Source: Desulfobulbaceae bacterium
GTDB lineage: Bacteria > Desulfobacterota > Desulfobulbia > Desulfobulbales > Desulfurivibrionaceae
Length of the DNA: 64,000 nt
Assembly (NCBI GenBank): GCA_004332195.1
Contig: SJBG01000006.1
Coordinates: forward strand, 1-64,000
Direction: 5' to 3'
The notes under the pieces are model-generated. The model did no database searches and was not told the DNA's origin. It was given only the letters and a program-made list of their open reading frames with translations. The translations under genes and the position numbers were made by a program. Below, one piece after another: positions 57,429 to 64,000 of the stretch; the stretch's first letter is position 1; every line of letters starts with the position of its first letter.

Positions 57429-57614
57429 TCAGGATTCGGTTACGGTGATAGCGTCTTCAGGACAGGCCTCAACGCAGGTTTCACAGCCAAGACACTCGTC
57501 AACGTTAACCGGATCCGCCTTACCATCCACCATCTCAAAAACTTGGACGGGGCAGGCGTTTACGCACTCCTCATCACCGTTGCACTTGTCTTTGTCCACC
57601 TCAACTTTCCACAT
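57429..57614 (-). CDS. Ferredoxin with two iron-sulfur-cluster motifs
   Basis: 61 residues from the ATG at 57614, which follows GGAGG with an 8-base spacer. The second motif is a full C-X2-C-X2-C...CP (CLGCETCVEACP). The first is C-X5-C-X3-CP (CNGDEECVNACP), one Cys fewer than the classical CxxCxxCxxxCP. The protein is very acidic. It should be a low-potential electron carrier in the cytoplasm; the first cluster may be [3Fe-4S] or use the last Cys of motif two, as in bacterial ferredoxins. It is a monocistronic unit with its own terminator. Confidence 0.93.
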   Translation of the reverse strand: MWKVEVDKDKCNGDEECVNACPVQVFEMVDGKADPVNVDECLGCETCVEACPEDAITVTES

Positions 57615-57688
57615 GATCCATTCCTCCATTCAAGAAATAAGTTAATCAAAAGCCCGAAGGGAATTACCAGCAAGCAATAATCAACAAT

Positions 57689-57709
57689 CAACTGTCAACT
57701 GTCAACTGT
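57689..57709. repeat. Three tandem CAACTGT units
   Basis: Exact 7-bp period (57689, 57696, 57703) preceded by related TCAACAATCA. It lies upstream of the ferredoxin gene and resembles, in base make-up, the array at 17377-17479. Confidence 0.8.
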
Positions 57710-57814
57710 CCGCTCCTGCAACTATCCGCCCCTGACCAGGTTTCGCCTTAAGCGTTGCCAAAACGCCTCCCCCGTTTAGTGCACCGGGTCTTTTTTGTCA
57801 ACAGAAAAGCTATT

Positions 57815-58889
57815 CCTGAATCCGTGAGTTTATAACAATAAAAAACTTCTTTTTTGATAGTTAATCACTTGAAATAATTAAGCAAATAGTGTAGATTTCA
57901 CCTATAATAAAAACTCACTCAACAGGTGAAAAAACATGCAAAGCTTTATAATTGAAAAATCCGAGGAAGAATTTTATACTCCCCACTCCGGCCTTGTTCT
58001 GGTGGGCTTAGCCATAAACAAATATACCAGCATGGCAACCAAACTGTCCAGACTTGAACCCAATAAAAAAGGCATTTCAAATGCTGATGTAATCCGTAAC
58101 TACCTAGGCCTGATGAGCCTTGGCAAAAGCGATTATGAGGCCATTGCCGACAAAAAGGGGGACAGCCTGTTTCAATCTTCTCTCGGCATAAAGTCCATAC
58201 CCTCCCCGGAAACCTTGCGTCAACGTCTTGATAACAGGGCTGTTGCTTTTGAGCCTATTATCTCTTCATGCGCCATTGAGTTCATCAAAAAATCCAAGGC
58301 GACTATTTCCCCGGTAAAGTCCACCGGCCATGTTCCTCTTGACATTGATGTTTTCCCCATGGACAACTCAAACACCGCCAAGGAAGGAGTATCCAGAACC
58401 TACCACAACTATGACGGCTATACTCCCATAGCCGCTTATCTTGGCATGGAAGGCTGGTGCTGGGCCTTGAGCTAAGGCCGGGCAGCCAACACAGCCAAAA
58501 TGATTTCCTACCATTTCTCGACCAGGTAATCGGACGGGCCAGGGAGCTGATTTCCAAACCTCTATTGGTTCGGCTTGATTCAGCCCATGATGCCATTGAT
58601 ACCCTGGTTGCCCTGCGCGAACAGAAAAAGGTTTCATACATTATCAAGTGGAATCCTCGCAAACAGGATATCTCTTCCTGGCATGCCCGGGCATTCAAGG
58701 ATGAGGATAGGCGCGTCTTGTTGTTGCAAATTGTTGCAAAATTTTGCCAATTTCAAAGAACAGCAGTACTACATAAATGTAAACAGGATAATTAACGCAT
58801 TTTGTGGTACGCGGTGATACAATAAGTGCTTAATAATCGAGCCCCATATTGAAAAATTAAAGCTCTTTTGGTTAACTCACGGATTCAGG
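57815..58889 (+). mobile_element. Decayed IS1380-family insertion sequence
   Basis: Perfect 16-bp terminal inverted repeats CCTGAATCCGTGAGTT (57815-57830) and AACTCACGGATTCAGG (58874-58889), flanked by 5-bp direct repeats CTATT (57810-57814 and 58890-58894). The transposase inside is IS1380-like, frameshifted and cut short. At 1,075 bp it is shorter than full IS1380 elements, so an internal deletion has removed the transposase C-terminus while both ends survived. It is inserted between ferredoxin and the ParA-like gene. The region is AT-richer than its surroundings. Confidence 0.9.
57936..58720 (+). pseudogene. IS1380-family transposase remnant
   Basis: First frame from ATG 57936: VIRNYLGLMSLGKSDYEAI, SPETLRQRLD, then LDIDVFPMDNSNTAKEGVSR, the DDE-region start typical of IS1380 (first Asp in D-x-D-x-x-x-x-D-N-S), and TYHNYDGYTPIAAYLG. 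A frameshift near 58460-58475 moves the rest to another frame: ELRPGSQHSQNDFLPFLDQV, RLDSAHDAIDTL (second Asp) and YIIKWNPRKQD. Homology stops near 58720, so about half of the protein is lost. Confidence 0.88.
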
Positions 58890-59019
58890 CTATTGGTTAT
58901 ATTTCTTCTAGTAACCCTGAGACCTCTGTGTTAAAAGGTTCTGAATGAGAAGCGGCTCTTTCACCATCCGATTGCCAAACCCGGAATTCATGCCCCTTGG
59001 CGCCACCACCCACTAAGCG

Positions 59020-59988
59020 ATGATACTTGAACCCCGGTCAGTCATTATCCCCATCGCCAGCGGCAAAGGCGGGGTGGGAAAAAGCGTTTTCGCCGCCAGT
59101 CTGGCCATCAGTCTGGCCGGACAAGGCGAGGAAGTGGTGGCGGTTGACCTCGACCTTGGGGGAGCAAACCTCCACACCTACCTGGGCCTGCCCAATACCA
59201 ATCCCGGAATCGGTGATTTTTTAAAGCAAAGACACGATCGCCTGCAGGATTTACTCGTTCCCACCGCCATCGACAAGCTGCGCTTTCTGCCCGGAGACGG
59301 CAAAACTCCATTCATGGCCAACATTTCGACCCAACAGCGCCATAAGCTGCTCGAACAACTAAAGCAACTCCCGGCCCGCTACGTAATTGTTGATCTTGGC
59401 GCCGGTTCCGCCCTTAACACCATGAACCTCTTCGGCCTGACCGCCAGCGGGATTATGGTTACCACGATGGACACCCCAGCCCTAATGAATGCTCTGGTTT
59501 TTCTCCGCAACTTCATGTTCGCCAACATCTTGAGCCTGGCCGCCGACCACCCCCCGGTCAAGAAAATGCTGCTGGAACTCTATCGCCGCCCAGCCAACGG
59601 AACCAACCTGACGGTAGATGAAGTTTACCACCGCATCGCCGGGCATGACCCGCTGCTGGCGCGAGAAATCCGCGAGCATTGCGGCCGGTTCAGTCCGCGC
59701 TTTGTTTACAATATGGCCGACCAGGCTGAAGATCTGAGGGTGGCTAAGAAGGTCTCGGCAACTCTGAAGAAAAACATCTCGCTGACCAGCTCCACCCTGG
59801 GTCTGCTTTTCCACGACCCGGCGGTAAGAATAGCGGTGCGCAAGAACCGAGTATTCCTCAAAGATCGACCGGACACCCCTTACGCCCGGGGATTGGCCGC
59901 CATCGTCGCCCGCCTGCAAAACCCCGCGAACAATCCGGCTCCCCATCTGGAAAACCTGATCAGTGAAGCTCGCGGTCATCAGGCCTGA
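59020..59988 (+). CDS. MinD/ParA-like P-loop ATPase
   Basis: Deviant Walker A at SGKGGVGKSVFAA, DLDLGGANLHTYLG (switch I/Walker A' region) and VIVDLGAGSALNTMNLF (Walker B). The ~320 length and C-terminal half resemble the FlhG/MinD-like ATPases annotated in Desulfobacterota. Partner and cargo are unknown: no flagellar or division genes are nearby. The ATG at 59020 lacks a strong ribosome-binding site. Convergent with cobU. Confidence 0.85.
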   Translation: MILEPRSVIIPIASGKGGVGKSVFAASLAISLAGQGEEVVAVDLDLGGANLHTYLGLPNTNPGIGDFLKQRHDRLQDLLVPTAIDKLRFLPGDGKTPFMANISTQQRHKLLEQLKQLPARYVIVDLGAGSALNTMNLFGLTASGIMVTTMDTPALMNALVFLRNFMFANILSLAADHPPVKKMLLELYRRPANGTNLTVDEVYHRIAGHDPLLAREIREHCGRFSPRFVYNMADQAEDLRVAKKVSATLKKNISLTSSTLGLLFHDPAVRIAVRKNRVFLKDRPDTPYARGLAAIVARLQNPANNPAPHLENLISEARGHQA

Positions 59989-59993
59989 GGGGG

Positions 59994-60608
59994 TCAGGGG
60001 TCAAGTGAATGCATTCCGCCTCCTGTCTCCTTCAAAACGTGGGGCAGGCCAGCCACCGTCAACACCACCCGGTCGCAGATTTGTGCTAAACGCTGGTGCA
60101 GACGGCCCGACTCATCACAGAAACGGCGGGTCAGCTCGCCCATCGGCACAATGCCCAAGCTGCTTTCGTTGCTGACCATGATAATCCGGCCCGGCAGTTG
60201 AGGCAGTAAGTCAAGCAGAGCTTTGATTTCTCTGGCCGGCCGAGAATCCACGGAGCGAGCCGGTCTCACTTGGCGCTCCAGGTTTTGCTCGGTTGGCGGT
60301 GAAGCGGCCGATGTGGCGTTGGTCGCCGGACCAAGAAGCCCGGTCAACCAGAGAGTAAGGCAATCCACCAGTAGGCAGCGATCGACGGCGGCTCGAACGG
60401 CTAGGGCCGCCGCCAACTCCGGCCCAACTTCCACCAAGTCCCAGGAAGCTGGCCGCCGGGCTTGGTGATGCCTGATCCGCTCTCGCATTTCCCCGTCATC
60501 GGCCCGGGCGGTGGCAATATAGGTCACCGCCAAACCACTGTCCAAGGCTAAACGTTCAGCTAGGGAACTCTTGCCCGAGCGCACCCCGCCCAAAATCAAT
60601 TCCCGCAT
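59994..60608 (-). CDS. cobU: Adenosylcobinamide kinase / guanylyltransferase
   Basis: Bifunctional enzyme of the cobalamin nucleotide loop. P-loop LGGVRSGKSSLAE, VTYIATARADDGEM, RIRHHQARRPASWDLVE, LLVDCLTLWLTG and VSNESSLGIVPM match CobU/CobP. A ~35-residue Ala/Ser/Arg-rich insertion follows WLTGLL. No other cob genes or cobalamin riboswitch are in the window. Confidence 0.94.
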   Translation of the reverse strand: MRELILGGVRSGKSSLAERLALDSGLAVTYIATARADDGEMRERIRHHQARRPASWDLVEVGPELAAALAVRAAVDRCLLVDCLTLWLTGLLGPATNATSAASPPTEQNLERQVRPARSVDSRPAREIKALLDLLPQLPGRIIMVSNESSLGIVPMGELTRRFCDESGRLHQRLAQICDRVVLTVAGLPHVLKETGGGMHSLDP

Positions 60609-60683
60609 TGCTGAGGCTCCTCCCGGCCCGCGCCTTGCCGATTTTGCAAAAGTGGTCGGTGATTACTGATTAACTAGTAGTTA

Positions 60684-62870
60684 TCAGACCAGAACAAAGT
60701 TCAAGCGGCGGCGGCGCTGATCAACCTCGTTTAAGCGCACCTGAACAAGATCGCCTACCTGATAGATCTTGCCGGTGCGACGACCAACCAAGCGGTGACT
60801 TTTTTCCTCCACCTGATAATAATCATCCACCATCTCGGCAAGAGCCACCGCCCCACTGAGCATGATTTCGATCAGCTCGACAAAAATACCAAAACTTCCC
60901 ACCCCGGAAACCACCGCGGCAAACTCCTCCCCCACCCGGTCGCTCATATGAAGGGCGGCCAAACGGTCGTTAACATTGCGCTCGGCATCCACCGCCACTC
61001 TTTCCCGCCGGGACAGCCAGATTGCCGATTCGTCCACGGAACGACCAGCCGCTAAAATTTCGGGCTTTGACCTCTTTTTGTTCTTGTCGCCCAGCAAGGT
61101 GGTCAGGACCCGATGGACCAAAAGGTCGGGATAACGGCGAATTGGTGAGGTAAAGTGAGTGTAATGGGTCGCGGCCAGGCCAAAATGGCCGACATTTTTC
61201 GGGGCGTAGCGGGCCTGTTGCATGGAGCGCAACAGCAGGTTGCTGACGATGTACTCCCTGGGGGTGCCTTCGACCGCTTGCAAAACCTGGCCAAACCAGG
61301 CCGAAGTACCGGAGCTGAGTGGAATTTTAAGCCCCAGGCAACCGGCGAATTCGGCAAATCCCGCCACCTTGACCGGGTCCGGTTCTTCGTGGATTCGATA
61401 GAGGACTTCGGCCCGGTTTTTTTCGAGAAATTCCGCTACCGCCTCGTTGGCCGCCAACATGCATTCCTCGATGAGCTTGTGGGCTATATTGCGCTCACTC
61501 CGGCAAATCCGGGCTACCCGGCCTTCTTCATCCAACTGAATATCGGCCTCGGGGATTTCAAAACCAATGCTGCCCCGGCTCATCCGGACCTGGTTGAGCC
61601 GGGTGGCCAGACGCTGTAGTTGACCAAGATCAGCCAGCACGTCGGCATACCTACGACAAAGTTCCGGTTCACGGTCTTCGAGGATGGCCCGAACTTGGCC
61701 GTAGGTCAGGCGGTGGCGACTTTTAATCAAGCTGCGTTGGAAAACGGCCTGGCGCCGCTGTCCTTTTTGGTCGAAATCAATGATTGCCGTCAAGGTATAA
61801 CGAGCCACCCCCGGCATCAGGCTGCACAGATTATTGGACAACCGCTCCGGCAACATCGGCAGCACCCGGCCGGGGAAATAAACACTGGTCCCCCGGGCAT
61901 AAGCCTCGGCATCCAGGCGGCTCCCCGGTTTGACGTAGTAACTGACATCGGCAACAGCCACGTAAAGACGAAAGCCAAACGGCCGACTTTCCACAGCCAC
62001 GGCATCATCAAAGTCACGGGCGTCATCCCCGTCGATGGTGACAAAGGGAAGATCCCGCAAGTCCTGGCGTTGCTTGCTCAGCCGGATGACCTTATTCAGG
62101 TCTTCGGCCTCGACCAGGAGATCATCAGCGAAGCGAAAGGGTAATTCAAAGCCGCGGATGGCCATTTCGATCTGGACTCTGGCGTCGGTGGGATCACCCA
62201 GAACCTCAAGGATCCGGCCTTCGGGATTGCCTTCATCGCGAAACTTCTCGATCTCTACATAAACCGCGTCTCCGTCGCGGGCCCCCAAGGCCCGGGAGCG
62301 CTTGACCGCGATTTTGTAGGGCAGACGGTCATCCTCGGGGACCACCAACCCGCGGCCCTTGCCGGCGACGTAAAACCCCACCAGACGAGTAATGCCCCTT
62401 TGCAAAACCGCAAGCACCCGGCCTTCGGCCCGATCGCGGCTCTGTTTGGTCACCTGCACCAACACCCGGTCGCCATGGATCGCGCCACCAAGGGCGGAGC
62501 CTGGCGGCAGAAAAATATCCTTCTTAAATTGGGCGGCCTCAGCCGGGTCAACCAGCATGGCAAAACCGAAACCCCGCTGATGCATACTGACCATGGCCTG
62601 ATACTCCTGGCCGCCGTCGGCCGCTCCAGCGGATTTCAGAGCCAGGTTGCCTCGGCGGATTTCAGCGTTTTTACGCTTGGCGCCGGCATCGACACCGATG
62701 CCAGCGCCAGAGCTGGCGCTGGCGGCAACCCCAGTGCCAAGGCCAAAAATTGAACCGACCCGCTCAGCGGCCCGCTTCTTGCCCTTGCCGATCTTTCGCT
62801 TGCGGGTCACGGCTTTAGCGGACTTAACGGCTTTAGCGGACTTAACACCCCGTGGTTTTTTTGAACCCAA
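60684..62870 (-). CDS. rnr: Ribonuclease R
   Basis: 3'-5' exoribonuclease. Cold-shock-like domain, the RNB domain with TIDGDDARDFDDAVAV (active-site aspartates) and the C-terminal S1 domain are visible. 728 residues. Initiation is at TTG (62870), six bases after GGAG. The first ~85 residues are basic and repetitive (VKSAKAVKSAKAV, RKRKIGKGKKR, then Gly/Ala-rich), unlike the usual helix-turn-helix start. Confidence 0.95.
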   Translation of the reverse strand: MGSKKPRGVKSAKAVKSAKAVTRKRKIGKGKKRAAERVGSIFGLGTGVAASASSGAGIGVDAGAKRKNAEIRRGNLALKSAGAADGGQEYQAMVSMHQRGFGFAMLVDPAEAAQFKKDIFLPPGSALGGAIHGDRVLVQVTKQSRDRAEGRVLAVLQRGITRLVGFYVAGKGRGLVVPEDDRLPYKIAVKRSRALGARDGDAVYVEIEKFRDEGNPEGRILEVLGDPTDARVQIEMAIRGFELPFRFADDLLVEAEDLNKVIRLSKQRQDLRDLPFVTIDGDDARDFDDAVAVESRPFGFRLYVAVADVSYYVKPGSRLDAEAYARGTSVYFPGRVLPMLPERLSNNLCSLMPGVARYTLTAIIDFDQKGQRRQAVFQRSLIKSRHRLTYGQVRAILEDREPELCRRYADVLADLGQLQRLATRLNQVRMSRGSIGFEIPEADIQLDEEGRVARICRSERNIAHKLIEECMLAANEAVAEFLEKNRAEVLYRIHEEPDPVKVAGFAEFAGCLGLKIPLSSGTSAWFGQVLQAVEGTPREYIVSNLLLRSMQQARYAPKNVGHFGLAATHYTHFTSPIRRYPDLLVHRVLTTLLGDKNKKRSKPEILAAGRSVDESAIWLSRRERVAVDAERNVNDRLAALHMSDRVGEEFAAVVSGVGSFGIFVELIEIMLSGAVALAEMVDDYYQVEEKSHRLVGRRTGKIYQVGDLVQVRLNEVDQRRRRLNFVLV

Positions 62871-63025
62871 AATCTACTCCTAAGCTATGTTGATCGTAAA
62901 AGTTGCTGAGTGGCGCCCTTGGCGCCGCCAATCTCTCAGGCCGACTAAAAAAAACTACAAACTATTCCAAAATCATTATATCATGAAGGTTTGGCTATTA
63001 TACTTCGTTATCAACGGATTTGCTA
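62871..63025. other. Divergent rnr - rel intergenic region
   Basis: 155 bp between divergent genes, AT-rich around 62950-63010. It must hold promoters for both, but no hexamer pair is clear enough to call. Confidence 0.4.
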
Positions 63026-64000
63026 ATGACAAACCCTGCTAGATACCAACCCGTCGCCGACGGGATCACCGATAACAATAGAGCGGCCCCTCCCGATCAC
63101 TCCCGAGTCTGGGCTGCCGGCGTCAAGGGGTCAGCGGTGCCGGCGGCTTTTGATATCGCCGGTTACTGTCGGCAAATGGAGCAACATCTCGGCGACCAGG
63201 AAGGGCCGGCCAGGATTTTCTGGCAAGCCCTCTCTTTTGCCGTCGGCGCCCACCAGGACCAGCGTCGCAAATCCGGCGAGGCCTACATCAGTCACCCGCT
63301 GCGGGTAGCCCAGATCCTGGTGGAAGAGCTTGATGTTCTTGACCCGAAAATTCTCGCCGCCGCCGTGTTGCACGACACTATCGAGGACGCACCGGAAATC
63401 ACCACTGCCACCATCGGCGAAATTTTTGGCGCAGACGTCGAGGCCACGGTGGAAGCCTGCACCAAAATTGCCAGTTTTTCCGGAGACCGTCAGAATTTTT
63501 ACAAATTAATCCACCGCAAACTCTTTTCCGGAGCCGCCGCCCGGCTGGAGGTCATGCTGATCAAAATCGCCGATCGGCTGCACAACCTCCGCACCCTGAA
63601 CTCGATGCCCAGGCACAAGCGCCAGAAGATCGCCGATGAAACCCTGGCTATTTACGCCCCCCTGACCAATGTCATGGGGCTTTTCGCCATCAAGCGCGAG
63701 ATTTACGAGCTGGCTCTAAGCTACAAATTTCCCCGTCAGAGCCAAAGAGTCAACGCCCAGATCGGCAAACTGGCAAAAAGCGAGGCCATCCTCGAGATCA
63801 AACACAATCTGGAGGAGCTCTGCCGACAAGCCTGGGTGAGCGCTGAGATCCGGATCCGCCCCAAGGGGCTTTGGGCCTACTTTGATCCCGTTCATAAGAT
63901 TCTCCATAAAAAAATTAACAACCCCATGGAGATCGAAATCATCACCAGCGATATCCAAAACTGTTATCGAACTCTGGGCCTGATTGACCAAAAGTACCCC
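63026..64000 (+). CDS. Bifunctional (p)ppGpp synthetase/hydrolase of the Rel/SpoT family (cut by window end)
   Basis: The frame is open from ATG 63026 to the last base, 325 codons. The N-terminal HD hydrolase domain includes SHPLRVAQILVEE and VLHDTIEDAPEIT; this His-Asp pair is kept in hydrolase-competent Rel/SpoT and lost in RelA-type synthetases. MLIKIADRLHNLRTLNSM and the helical link to the synthetase domain (KRQKIADETLAIYAPL) follow. The synthetase and C-terminal regulatory domains lie beyond the window. The first ~45 residues are poorly conserved, so the start is uncertain. Divergent from rnr. Confidence 0.93.
   Translation, partial: MTNPARYQPVADGITDNNRAAPPDHSRVWAAGVKGSAVPAAFDIAGYCRQMEQHLGDQEGPARIFWQALSFAVGAHQDQRRKSGEAYISHPLRVAQILVEELDVLDPKILAAAVLHDTIEDAPEITTATIGEIFGADVEATVEACTKIASFSGDRQNFYKLIHRKLFSGAAARLEVMLIKIADRLHNLRTLNSMPRHKRQKIADETLAIYAPLTNVMGLFAIKREIYELALSYKFPRQSQRVNAQIGKLAKSEAILEIKHNLEELCRQAWVSAEIRIRPKGLWAYFDPVHKILHKKINNPMEIEIITSDIQNCYRTLGLIDQKYP

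Overview
The window looks like chromosomal core sequence of a Gram-negative, probably anaerobic bacterium of the former Deltaproteobacteria (Desulfobacterota, perhaps Desulfobulbales). This is an inference from gene order and protein style: mlaEFD, lptA-lptB-rpoN-ptsN, hflK-hflC, short-type transaldolase, a DUF502 membrane protein, a 2[4Fe-4S]-type ferredoxin and argJ-secA-acetyltransferase-argS. The sequence is GC-rich and most genes lie on the minus strand.

Layout, left to right. 0.1-3.3 kb: a divergent oxidative-damage pair, catalase (katA) and one ORF fusing endonuclease III to exonuclease III. 3.4-7.0: mla phospholipid-transport operon with an ABC-auxiliary lipoprotein. 7.2-9.6: purK, purE, adk. 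9.8-11.4: TauE/SafE permease and DUF502 protein. 11.7-15.7: Fe(III)-type ABC importer. 15.9-19.3: rsmG, pgsA, transaldolase, a YHS-like protein and folK. 19.4-24.5: lysine/DAP genes dapB, dapA, dapF (frameshifted), lysA and a small lipoprotein. 24.5-25: hicBA toxin-antitoxin. 25-31: argH, argG, argF, argD, argB. 31.3-36.2 (plus strand): lptA, lptB, rpoN, ptsN, glcD-like oxidase. 36.3-38: a porin. 38.1-38.5: an unlabelled gnd (6-phosphogluconate dehydrogenase) remnant. 38.6-43: DUF6671 protein, aminotransferase, citrate synthase, thiE. 43-45.1: hflC/hflK. 45.7: tRNA-Leu(CAG). 46-50: ribF, a chemoreceptor, argJ. 50-56.5: secA, GNAT acetyltransferase, argS, alr. 56.8-59: frameshifted membrane gene, ferredoxin, decayed IS1380 element. 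59-64: ParA/MinD-like ATPase, cobU, rnr, and a Rel/SpoT gene cut by the window edge.

The most striking non-genic feature is a family of short dispersed elements, about 141-184 bp when complete, in ten intergenic places plus a deletion derivative. They have GGCCACCTTGAAAAATT-type terminal inverted repeats, no transposase, and in three copies perfect 4-bp flanking duplications (TTCA, AAAT, TGAA). They behave like a MITE. Some copies carry an extra 33-bp hairpin module that also occurs alone upstream of hflC. One truncated copy abuts the broken gnd gene, and its terminal repeat forms the apparent ribosome-binding site of the next gene.

A second theme is short repeat growth inside or at the ends of genes (nth-xth 3' end, rsmG, dapF, argH N-terminus, aminotransferase C-terminus, lptA, lptB, rnr). 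Two genes (dapF and a membrane protein) are each broken by a one-base change of the same sense near homopolymers, which may be real decay or sequence error.

Arginine synthesis is almost complete here (argB, D, F, G, H, J and an ArgA-like acetyltransferase; argC not seen). DAP/lysine synthesis is represented by dapA, dapB, dapF and lysA.
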